NCBI GenBank assembly: GCA_031278795.1
Contig: JAITJT010000184.1
Location: 1-5,143, forward strand
From: Deltaproteobacteria bacterium
GTDB taxonomy: Bacteria > Desulfobacterota > Desulfarculia > Adiutricales > Adiutricaceae
Reading direction: 5' to 3'
DNA: 5,143 nt
The position numbers and the translations under genes are program-made. The notes below the pieces were generated by a model. The model did not search any database and was not told the origin of the DNA. It was given only the letters and a program-made list of their open reading frames with translations. Positions 1 through 5,143 of this stretch are shown in pieces (within the stretch, counting starts at the first letter, position 1; each line of letters begins with the position of its first letter).

Positions 1-12
1 ACGTGACACATT
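1..12 (+). repeat. 12-bp direct repeat, copy 1
   Basis: ACGTGACACATT at the left edge is identical to 298-309, which lies 297 bases away in the same orientation. The flanking bases to the right differ (GCGTTTTG versus CTCTTGAT). Whether the upstream half of the palindrome seen at 291-308 is also present here cannot be known, because the window begins at this point. Confidence 0.75.
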
Positions 13-53
13 GCGTTTTGAAGCTTCCTACTCTTTTACAATACCCATAAATA

Positions 54-84
54 AAACAGGCGCGGCTAAGTTCCGCGCCTGTTT
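54..84. terminator. Bidirectional rho-independent terminator
   Basis: A perfect 12-bp inverted repeat (AAACAGGCGCGG at 54-65, CCGCGCCTGTTT at 73-84) encloses a 7-base loop. The stem has a GC-rich core. On the minus strand it is followed by a T-rich stretch (TTTTATTTAT, counting the stem end). On the plus strand the stem ends in TTT, and a run of six T lies at 91-96. It is therefore likely to work in both directions. It is the first strong terminator after the GT9 stop, about 265 bases downstream, so it may end this operon. It may equally serve a convergent gene beyond the left edge. Confidence 0.85.
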
Positions 85-290
85 ATCGCGTTTTTTATCT
101 CTTTCTTTTTTGTAGCTCTCCCTTTTTTTGTACCTGTACTGTTTTGTGCCTCTTCCTGTTATTGTATGCTACTAATGATTAAGCAACTATTTATATTCGT
201 TTAAATGTTAGGTGCATGGCTGCCATAAATCTTCTTCTTTTGCTTGTCCTGTAAGACTTTTGATGGCAAAACAAGATACAAAATTCGTTT

Positions 291-308
291 ATGTGTTACG
301 TGACACAT
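291..308. repeat. 18-bp near-perfect palindrome with direct-repeat copy 2
   Basis: ATGTGTTACGTGACACAT is self-complementary at 8 of its 9 base pairs; the only mismatched pair is T297 with G302. The bases 298-309 repeat 1-12 exactly. A further half-site, ATGTGT at 327-332, can pair with ACACAT at 303-308 in an alternative hairpin with 7-bp arms. The TGTGT-N6-ACACA layout resembles the half-site spacing of CRP/FNR-family operators. However, no gene in the window starts next to it; it lies 42 bases past the GT9 stop. A mobile-element end is an alternative reading. Confidence 0.6.
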
Positions 309-350
309 TCTCTTGATTTAATCTAAATGTGTTTGGTAAGTGTTCAGCTT

Positions 351-1742
351 TTAGAGTTTTTTCTTAGGCTTTTCTAGGGAGCGCAAGAGCTTCATGGCGC
401 TCTCCAAAAATATCCCTCGGGTTTGACGCTCCATAAACTCATTTTTGGATATATGACGCAGATATGATTCCACAGTCTTGTAAGATGGTTTTGCTTTTTT
501 TAGCTTGTATCTTTCTATTTCCCCATCCTCCAGAGCCTCTTGCGGCCTCGCACCCTCCGTTAAGGATAGGGCGGCCTTTTTCAGAATCAATGCGGAAAGT
601 GAGAGCTCAGTGAGCTCCGCTGGAAAGGGCGCTATGGGGAGAAGGCTGAAGAGTTCTCCTTCCAAGCTACCCTGGTAGGTCTGAAGCTCTCCTATTTCAG
701 GGGCGTATCCTTCACGCATTTCCCCTTTAGTGCCCTCACAAAGGGCGCTACGCGTAAGTTCTGCCACAAGCCAGGGGGGAGGGAGGGCCAGGCACGCGGC
801 CCTCTGGCAGCCCAGATTTTCGGTGCAGGGCCCGCAGGGGGCGAGCCCTTGGATGACCTTCAACTTGTCCGTGTAGGGGGCTGTCTCATGGGAAAGGGCC
901 GGACCAAAAAATAGCCCAAGGAGCTTTGTGCCCACGGACGCCGCCAGGTGGGCGACCCCGGTGTCAGAGGAGATTAGAAGCTCGGTCCTACTTAATATGG
1001 CGGCGAGCTCAGAGAGTTTAGTCTCACCCGCGAGGCTCACGCATTTTCCTGGAATATTTAGACTCTCAGAGAGTTTCATGAATTTTAGGGTGAGAGCCCT
1101 TTCGGCCCGGCTTCCCAAAAGAAGGATCTTTAAGTCCTTGTGTTTAGCTACAACTTTTACAGCCTCCACCATGGATTCCACCGGATAGCGCCTCAGCCTC
1201 CCGCCCGCGCCCAGATGGATGGCGATGGTACTTAGCCCGGGGCTTTCCGTCTCTCCCAGGAGCCCCTTGAGCCTCTCGGAAATGTTTAGATTCCTTGGCG
1301 TGGAAAGGCGCTTTTGGGGATTGTGGGTGAGCCTTCTCCAGATGTCCACCAGGTTAACAAAACCTAAACGCCTTTCCAGGGCCATGGCGGAGAGCGCCAG
1401 GCCCTGGAGGGGCGGAACAATGAGCTTTCCGGCAACAAGTCTTGGCCCCAAGACCTTGGCCTTTTTGGCGAGGCTAACAAGCTCCAGGTTCCCCCTATCG
1501 AGACTCAGGTTAGTCAAGAGCTCGCACTCTCCCAAGAGCTCGCTTACGCTCCCGTCCAGGGGCTTTGTGAGCTTCATTGTAGAGAGCTCCGGAAAATACA
1601 ATCCCGCGGCCTCCCCAACCGATGGGTCGCGGAAGATGATGCTTAGCTTAGCCTCGGGGTAGTTTCCTTGGAGGCTCGCGATAAGCGGGGTGGCCTGGAT
1701 TAGGTCTCCCAGCTTTTGGAGCGCGAGTATTACTATATTCAT
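351..1742 (-). CDS. GT9 family glycosyltransferase (LPS heptosyltransferase-like)
   Basis: A 463-residue cytoplasmic or membrane-associated enzyme of the ADP-heptose:LPS heptosyltransferase type. GT9 enzymes transfer sugars, usually heptose, from a nucleotide donor to lipid A-core or a related glycan. The start is typical of the family (MNIVILALQKLGDLIQATPL), with the GD-x-ATPL loop at residues 12-20. The second half opens with IAIHLGAGGRLRRYP (173-187), the family's donor-binding strand and loop. SSDTGVAHLAASVGT (258-272) and the following GLFFGPALSHETAPY (276-290) match the conserved acceptor/donor cleft. A four-cysteine set follows (C303, C306, C312, C317), as in many GT9 proteins. The catalytic part ends near residue 335. 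The remaining residues, about 130, form a charged, helix-rich extension ending in PKKKL that I do not recognise. The ATG start lies 11 bases after the CgeB stop, with no clear Shine-Dalgarno, which suggests translational coupling. The family call is firm; the sugar and acceptor are not known. Confidence 0.92.
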   Translation of the reverse strand: MNIVILALQKLGDLIQATPLIASLQGNYPEAKLSIIFRDPSVGEAAGLYFPELSTMKLTKPLDGSVSELLGECELLTNLSLDRGNLELVSLAKKAKVLGPRLVAGKLIVPPLQGLALSAMALERRLGFVNLVDIWRRLTHNPQKRLSTPRNLNISERLKGLLGETESPGLSTIAIHLGAGGRLRRYPVESMVEAVKVVAKHKDLKILLLGSRAERALTLKFMKLSESLNIPGKCVSLAGETKLSELAAILSRTELLISSDTGVAHLAASVGTKLLGLFFGPALSHETAPYTDKLKVIQGLAPCGPCTENLGCQRAACLALPPPWLVAELTRSALCEGTKGEMREGYAPEIGELQTYQGSLEGELFSLLPIAPFPAELTELSLSALILKKAALSLTEGARPQEALEDGEIERYKLKKAKPSYKTVESYLRHISKNEFMERQTRGIFLESAMKLLRSLEKPKKKL

Positions 1743-1753
1743 TTGGTAAGCAT

Positions 1754-3502
1754 CTAGCCTCTGAGGGTAGTTTCCACTATGGTCTTGAGGCGGTGAGAGT
1801 AGAGATGGGAGGAGTTTATTATCTCTCTGGCCTTGGTGGTTATTCTATCACGTTCGCTATCGTGCTTGAGGTAGTAGGAGACCTTTTCGGGAAGCTCTTC
1901 CATGTTCTCATAGCTTACCACGCTTTTTCCTTCCTGGAAGATTTCATAGAGCTGGGCTCGCCTGTCAGTGAGGAGAAAAGAGCCCGTGGAAGGCGCGTCA
2001 AAGACGCGCTGGTTTAAGCCGGTCTTCATCTGGGCGCTGGTTATGTTGAGGTTTATTTTGGTCGCGCGGTAGAATCCGGGTAGCTCGTCGTAGTAGTCCA
2101 GTGTCTTGTGGAGAGTGACTTTGGGAAAGAGCTCTTCCCAGCCCTTGTCTCCAGCTATAACTAGGGGGAATTTAGTGAGTGCCGAGAGCGCCGCCACCCG
2201 GTGGAGCCTACTGGCCCTCCAGGTTACCAGAGCTGATAGGTTCAAAAACTGGTAATCATTAAGCAACGCAAACTGTTTTTGCTTAATAAGTAGCGAATCC
2301 GGAAGGGTTTGAGAGTCTAATAAGAATTCAGAGGCCACCTGGTCTACCAAAGGAAGGATATCATCTTTTAAGCCGCTAAGGGCAAGATATTTTTTGGTGG
2401 CGGTCTCCAGACTGTCCCCCACGAAAGCCAGGTCGCGTAAGTGTGGGGTTTTCCCTCGTACTTCTTTAAAAAAACTGTCCTCGGTCGCGAGTGGTAGGTA
2501 GCGTACATTGGAAAAACCCAGAGCCAACAAGATCTCCAGATAGTCCGAGTCCCAGGAGAATGCCGTCAGTCCTTGGTAAGAGTTGAGCTTGGCCCCCTTG
2601 AGGATGTACCAGGGGCTATCCACAAAATAAGAGGCGCAGGGGATGCCTAACCTTGCCAAGATGGAGGAGAGGATCCCCTCGGTGTCAAAGCCCAGGTGGT
2701 TGACCGTTAGTACCAGGTGGGGATTGAAGTCCTTGATCTTGTTAAGAAGCCTTCTGAAGTCCTCTTCTCGGTCTTTGGTAAGGTCCTTGTAATCCTCTAT
2801 GTTCCAGGACTCGCGCACGCAGCCCAGCTTGTCTGCGGCGACTCTTAGGTCTCTATCGAGAAAATATGAAGTCTGGAAAAAGAGTATCCTCTTTCCCTTA
2901 ACCTGTAATACTTGGCGAGCGTTTGCATGGGTGCTATTAGTTAGGGCGTATTCTTGGGAAAAGTGCCTTTTGGCGTAAGGCGCGATTAGAAGATTTTCTT
3001 TTTCTATATGAGTGTTATCATTTAAGATAATTTTCTTAGTACTATCTGTGTCAATTCTATCTTTTATAGGGCTATCATGATCATCTTTAGGATTTATAAG
3101 CCTAATTTTTTCCAAGGCATCTTTTCCCGCGCTAATCCTAATCTTTTTGGATTTGAGGATGTAGGAAAGATCGCGGCTCCAGAAGGCCGCGGCTATAATG
3201 GGGAGCGAGACCTCCAGGATCTCAATTTCCTCTATAGCACCAATATTTATTAGCTCTTCTATGTGGTAGCCTAAGCCCAGTCCGTAAACCACCATAGAGC
3301 CTGTGGGGGAGTGCTCTTCTAGGAACTTTTCCGCGAGCCTTCTTTCGCCCTCTTGGGGATTTCTTCCTAAGAGCCTTACAGTTGGATGCATGAGGCTAAG
3401 TGCCGGATACTCACCCTCCGTGGATAAGAGGACGGCTTTGTCTCCTGAGGCGTTTTCCTTGGAGAGGTCACTTTCTAAATCCGTTTCTTCCAAATGCCAC
3501 AA
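1754..3502 (-). CDS. CgeB-family (DUF3880) glycosyltransferase-like protein, N-terminus disrupted
   Basis: The open part encodes 582 residues if the TTG at 3500-3502 is used. Residues 70-80 (MVVYGLGLGYH) form a Rossmann-type glycine loop seen in the N-terminal domain of long CgeB-type proteins. Residues 203-345 fit DUF3880, with KRILFFQTSYFLDRDL, FVDSPWY and the cysteine-free FSWDSDYLEILLALGF stretch. The C-terminal part resembles a GT-B donor domain (Glyco_trans_1_2), with NQRVFDAPSTGSFLLTD (497-513) and a typical G-x-V-x-Y-x-x-x-EEL segment at 525-537. Such proteins are found in spore-coat maturation and in polysaccharide or flagellin-modification loci, and are presumed glycosyltransferases. 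The TTG start is poor: it has no well-spaced Shine-Dalgarno and follows an in-frame TGA by one codon. The frame continues upstream to an ATG at 3737-3739 with a strong ribosome site, so this is probably a gene truncated by two nonsense codons. A low-GC patch encodes residues about 131-170. Whether a working protein is made is uncertain. Confidence 0.85.
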   Translation of the reverse strand: MWHLEETDLESDLSKENASGDKAVLLSTEGEYPALSLMHPTVRLLGRNPQEGERRLAEKFLEEHSPTGSMVVYGLGLGYHIEELINIGAIEEIEILEVSLPIIAAAFWSRDLSYILKSKKIRISAGKDALEKIRLINPKDDHDSPIKDRIDTDSTKKIILNDNTHIEKENLLIAPYAKRHFSQEYALTNSTHANARQVLQVKGKRILFFQTSYFLDRDLRVAADKLGCVRESWNIEDYKDLTKDREEDFRRLLNKIKDFNPHLVLTVNHLGFDTEGILSSILARLGIPCASYFVDSPWYILKGAKLNSYQGLTAFSWDSDYLEILLALGFSNVRYLPLATEDSFFKEVRGKTPHLRDLAFVGDSLETATKKYLALSGLKDDILPLVDQVASEFLLDSQTLPDSLLIKQKQFALLNDYQFLNLSALVTWRASRLHRVAALSALTKFPLVIAGDKGWEELFPKVTLHKTLDYYDELPGFYRATKINLNITSAQMKTGLNQRVFDAPSTGSFLLTDRRAQLYEIFQEGKSVVSYENMEELPEKVSYYLKHDSERDRITTKAREIINSSHLYSHRLKTIVETTLRG

Positions 3503-3505
3503 GGC

Positions 3506-3538
3506 TCAGGTATTGGCCTCTTCCATTTCTTCTATTTA
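3506..3538 (-). other. Two in-frame stop codons, TAA and TGA, inside the CgeB frame
   Basis: TAA at 3536-3538 and TGA at 3506-3508 lie in the same frame as the 67-codon leader and the 582-codon body. Between them are nine codons (I-E-E-M-E-E-A-N-T). An ATG in this stretch (3524-3526) would give only a six-residue peptide. One codon (GCC) separates the TGA from the TTG used as the annotated start of the body. Genuine gene ends in the window use TGA (TPR, GT4), TAG (CgeB) and TAA (GT9), which gives no hint of a reassigned code. Confidence 0.85.
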
Positions 3539-3739
3539 TATAGCGCTTTCCAGACTTACTTTGAGATAAGAGTCATTTATGAGCGAGAGGTTATCTTTAA
3601 ATGATCGAGGGGCGTAAGGGTAGCGGGAGGCCAGGGTCAAGGGCCTTCGTCTCTCTAACATAGTTGTGTTGGGTGAAGGCTTAGGTCTTGGTGTAGGGTC
3701 TTTTAGAGTTGGGTTAATTTTTTCAGGAGAGGCTACCAT
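3536..3739 (-). CDS. 67-residue N-terminal fragment of the CgeB-family gene
   Basis: An ATG-initiated frame of 67 codons, with AAGGAG nine bases upstream, begins inside the last codons of the GT4 gene (17-base overlap) and ends at TAA 3536-3538. Residues 8-30 are proline- and charge-rich, like a flexible lead. Residues 40-67 end with SFKDNLSLINDSYLKVSLES, which in style resembles the F-x-x-NL-x-x-L segment at the start of many CgeB/DUF115-type proteins; this comparison is from memory. It is in the same frame as the long CgeB reading frame that resumes downstream. I take it as the severed N-terminus rather than an independent small protein. A free 67-residue peptide remains possible, because its ribosome site is the best in the window. 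Confidence 0.55.
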   Translation of the reverse strand: MVASPEKINPTLKDPTPRPKPSPNTTMLERRRPLTLASRYPYAPRSFKDNLSLINDSYLKVSLESAI

Positions 3740-4859
3740 GGTTTTCCGCTCCTTTGGGGCTCTCCATCAAAAAGCGTCTGGTTTCCCTAGCCTTTAGCGA
3801 GAGCTTGAAGATGCGTTCCCACTCGGAGCAGACCTTGTCCCAGCTGTAGCGGGCGCGGATGTCTTCCTTGGCAATAAGGGCCAAGGTCTCGGTTCCCGCT
3901 GGGTCGTCCAAGAGCTTTAAGGCGCGCTCCACGTAGCTCTCGTTGTATTTGGGGGAGCCTGGTCTACCGGAAATCTTAAAGGAGGCTGTCACCACCGACT
4001 CTTCGAGTGCAAAGGAGGCGCTCGTGAGTATGGGGGTACCGGCGGCCTGGGATTCCAGAGCCACAATGCAGCTTATCTCAGGGAATACGCAGGGGTAGAT
4101 CATCATGGCCGACGTTCCCAGGTGGCGGTAGTACTCCAGCTTGGTGAGAGAGCCCAAAGGTACGATGGAATCATCTAAGCTTATGAGTAGCTCCAGATAG
4201 TCATAGAGCTCCAGGAGGGCAGGGTCCACTTGGTTCCGGTTGAGGCTGTAGCCGCAGAGATAGAGCTTAAGCTGGGGTCTAAGCTCTTTTAGCCTGGGCC
4301 AGATGTTCTCCAGAAGTATTTTGAGTCCGCGTTCAGGTCTAGAGGCGTAGATGAGCTTATTGGGGTCCCTTACAGTTCCTTCCAGGGCCTCGTCAATGAG
4401 CCCTAGGTTAATACCGTTGCGGGTGACCACGGTGCGGTCATCTAGCTGGGGGATGCGGGTGAGGTAGTTGTCCCGGTGGAACTGGGATAGGACAAAGCAG
4501 AGGTCAATCTCGTCCTGGACGGTCCTTAGAGCACCAGGGTTCGCCAAGGTGTCATGGTTCCAGAGAACCTTCAGGCGCGCGTTAATGGGGAGGTTAAAAA
4601 AGCCAAAGAAGCGGCTAACCACGAATACGTCGAACTTGGTACGAGCTAAAACCGGAAGGGACTTGTTTACCGGAAAATAAGAGACACCCTTGTGGCTCGT
4701 GACCGAGCCGCAGTTGCAGATGGCGATGACCTCATAGCCGCGCCTCGCGAAGGCGCGGGTCATCTCGATGAAGGCGGTCTCAGAGCCACCCAAGGCCCTT
4801 TTCTCCAGGGCGTCCCCCTCGAAGGCCGGGCCTTCCGTATAGAAGCCCAAGGTTTTCAA
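3723..4859 (-). CDS. GT4-type glycosyltransferase
   Basis: A 378-residue GT-B fold enzyme that would transfer a sugar from a nucleotide-sugar donor in the cytoplasm. The N-terminal half carries the ALGGSET loop (residues 22-28), typical of retaining GT4 enzymes. It also carries the linker strand CFVLSQFHRDNY (121-132) and VVTRNGINL (144-152), which leads into the donor domain. The donor domain begins with YASRPERGLKILLENIWP (171-188). Its nucleotide-sugar site includes the E-x7-E motif formed by E261 and E269 in FPEISCIVALESQAAGTP. The length is usual for the family. The start is the rare codon TTG at 4857-4859, overlapping the TPR stop as TTGA. The next Met (residue 33) lies beyond the GGSE loop, and an in-frame TAG sits just upstream, so TTG is the only sensible start. 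A G-rich GGGGGAAGG lies immediately before it. The sugar and acceptor are unknown. Confidence 0.92.
   Translation of the reverse strand: MKTLGFYTEGPAFEGDALEKRALGGSETAFIEMTRAFARRGYEVIAICNCGSVTSHKGVSYFPVNKSLPVLARTKFDVFVVSRFFGFFNLPINARLKVLWNHDTLANPGALRTVQDEIDLCFVLSQFHRDNYLTRIPQLDDRTVVTRNGINLGLIDEALEGTVRDPNKLIYASRPERGLKILLENIWPRLKELRPQLKLYLCGYSLNRNQVDPALLELYDYLELLISLDDSIVPLGSLTKLEYYRHLGTSAMMIYPCVFPEISCIVALESQAAGTPILTSASFALEESVVTASFKISGRPGSPKYNESYVERALKLLDDPAGTETLALIAKEDIRARYSWDKVCSEWERIFKLSLKARETRRFLMESPKGAENHGSLS
3749..3754 (-). promoter_or_regulatory. Shine-Dalgarno deciding the CgeB-gene start
   Basis: The minus strand reads AAGGAG followed by nine bases and then ATG (3739-3737). It lies within the 3' end of the GT4 coding sequence. 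It is the clearest ribosome-binding site in the window. By contrast, the TTG at 3502 has only GAGG at an unfavourable distance of more than 12 bases. Confidence 0.75.
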
Positions 4860-5143
4860 TGGCCTTCCCCCATGAGTCCCCTAAAGAGGTCATTGGCCCT
4901 GTGGTGGTAAGGCGCCAGCTCCAAGGCCTTTTCTATATGAAATATTGCCTCTCCCCTATCTCCTTGGTTCATGGCCATCTCGGCTAGGGCCACCCTGGGC
5001 TCCGGATTATCAGGGGCCAGATTCAAGGCTATTAGGTAAAAGTCCCTGGCCTCAGAGGAGTTCTTGGACTCTTTTAAGAGTTTCCCCAAGAGAGACGCCG
5101 CGGTGAAGCCCATCTTCTCGGAAGGCGCCCCCCAGCCCGGATC
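4856..5143 (-). CDS. TPR-repeat protein, 3' end only
   Basis: The last 95 codons of a gene that runs off the right edge; the frame is open to position 5143 and continues above the Met at 5113, so that Met is not a proven start. The visible part has at least two tetratricopeptide units. One centres on SEARDFYLIALNLAPDNPEP, the next on GDRGEAIFHIEKALELAPYHHRA, with the usual A-x-x-x-Y/F-x-x-AL-x-L-x-P pattern at the end of helix B. TPR proteins form helical scaffolds for protein-protein contacts. Next to glycosyltransferases they are often part of larger TPR-glycosyltransferase proteins or modification complexes, so the missing N-terminal part could hold an enzyme domain. The stop TGA overlaps the next gene's TTG start, implying coupled translation. 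Confidence 0.85.
   Translation of the reverse strand, partial: DPGWGAPSEKMGFTAASLLGKLLKESKNSSEARDFYLIALNLAPDNPEPRVALAEMAMNQGDRGEAIFHIEKALELAPYHHRANDLFRGLMGEGH

Larger units (their letters stand above)
1..350. other. Intergenic region downstream of the operon
   Basis: No convincing gene is seen in these 350 bases on either strand; reading frames are short or lack a usable start. The region is AT-rich compared with the genes and holds three recognisable things. These are a strong hairpin terminator at 54-84, a pyrimidine-rich plus strand at about 89-130 (T-runs at 91-96, 106-111 and 123-129), and ATGTGT/ACACAT half-sites at 6-11, 291-296, 303-308 and 327-332. The rest, about 135-290, has no structure I can name. 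It could be a decayed mobile element or simply a spacer. Confidence 0.6.
1754..3739 (-). pseudogene. Inferred ancestral CgeB-family gene broken by two in-frame stops
   Basis: Reading one frame from ATG 3737-3739 to the TAG at 1754-1756 gives 661 codons interrupted only by TAA at 3536-3538 and TGA at 3506-3508, nine codons apart. The upstream ATG has AAGGAG (minus strand of 3749-3754), nine bases before it. It overlaps the end of the GT4 gene by 17 bases, the normal start geometry for a coupled operon. Neither stop shifts the frame, so two point substitutions (for example CAA to TAA, and TGG or CGA to TGA) would explain it. Other explanations are sequencing error, stop-codon readthrough, or restart at TTG 3502. 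The protein downstream shows no further decay, which favours recent damage, restart or error over an old pseudogene. Confidence 0.55.

Noticed and set aside
85..190. Minus-strand frame giving a Lys/Arg-rich peptide through the pyrimidine-rich tract and the terminator
   Set aside because: It has no ATG, GTG or TTG start after the upstream TAG. The composition follows from the A-rich strand, and it would read through a perfect terminator hairpin.
928..1662. Two plus-strand open frames opposite the GT9 gene
   Set aside because: They lie entirely antisense to a clear GT9 coding sequence, show no recognisable domain, and have the low-complexity Ser/Arg/Leu look of shadow frames.
1793..2017. Plus-strand 74-codon frame with hydrophobic, membrane-like stretches
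   Set aside because: It is antisense to the conserved C-terminal domain of the CgeB-like protein. The hydrophobicity is the expected complement of charged codons on the other strand.
2258..2287. Inverted repeat ATTAAGCAA ... TTGCTTAAT with a 12-base loop inside the CgeB-like gene
   Set aside because: The arms are only 9 bp and AT-rich, and the stretch lies in conserved coding sequence. There is no T-tract placement that makes it a terminator. The ATTAAGCAAC also found at 178-187 is likely chance.
3500..3540. Reassigned genetic code (TGA read as Trp or Gly) to explain the broken frame
   Set aside because: A TAA is also present in the same frame, and TGA serves as the natural end of two neighbouring genes with tight overlaps.
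3530..3570. Possible internal minus-strand promoter with a TATAAA box at about 3535-3540
   Set aside because: The -10-like sequence is good, but there is no TTGACA-like element at the right distance, and AT-rich boxes are expected by chance.
4468..4910. Plus-strand open frames opposite the GT4 gene
   Set aside because: They are antisense to well-conserved GT4 motifs, and no domain or ribosome site supports them.
1..5143. CRISPR array, tRNA or rRNA genes, toxin-antitoxin pair or phage genes
   Set aside because: No regularly spaced repeats, no tRNA cloverleaf, no rRNA sequence and no phage or toxin motifs were recognised on either strand.

Overview
The window is a single block of minus-strand genes, transcribed from right to left. 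It looks like part of a surface- or flagellin-glycosylation locus of a Gram-negative bacterium. The mixture of a heptosyltransferase-type GT9 enzyme, a GT4 enzyme, a CgeB-type protein and a TPR protein is common in Desulfobacterota/Desulfovibrio-like genomes. I cannot fix the taxon from the sequence, and that suggestion is only an inference from gene style.

Order of transcription: (1) the 3' end of a TPR-repeat protein, cut by the right edge (4856-5143). (2) A GT4-type glycosyltransferase (3723-4859) whose TTG start overlaps the TPR stop codon as TTGA. (3) A CgeB-family/DUF3880 glycosyltransferase-like gene. Its best start (ATG at 3737-3739, with an AAGGAG Shine-Dalgarno) overlaps the end of the GT4 gene, but its reading frame is broken near the N-terminus by two in-frame stop codons, TAA at 3536-3538 and TGA at 3506-3508. 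The long open part is 1754-3502. (4) A GT9 (ADP-heptose:LPS heptosyltransferase-like) gene (351-1742), starting 11 bases after the CgeB stop and carrying a C-terminal extension of about 130 residues. The overlaps and the 11-base gap indicate one translationally coupled operon, with its promoter outside the right edge.

The left 350 bases hold no convincing gene. They contain a strong bidirectional hairpin terminator (54-84), a pyrimidine-rich tract, and a cluster of ATGTGT/ACACAT half-sites. The cluster includes an 18-bp near-palindrome at 291-308, and 12 bases overlapping that palindrome recur exactly at 1-12. This could be an operator-like element, a mobile-element end or an insertion-site duplication.

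The most notable observations are the CgeB gene interrupted by two stops in one otherwise continuous frame, a patch of about 120 bases at 25% GC inside the same gene, and the repeated palindromic sequence downstream of the operon. I did not find evidence for a wholly new system.
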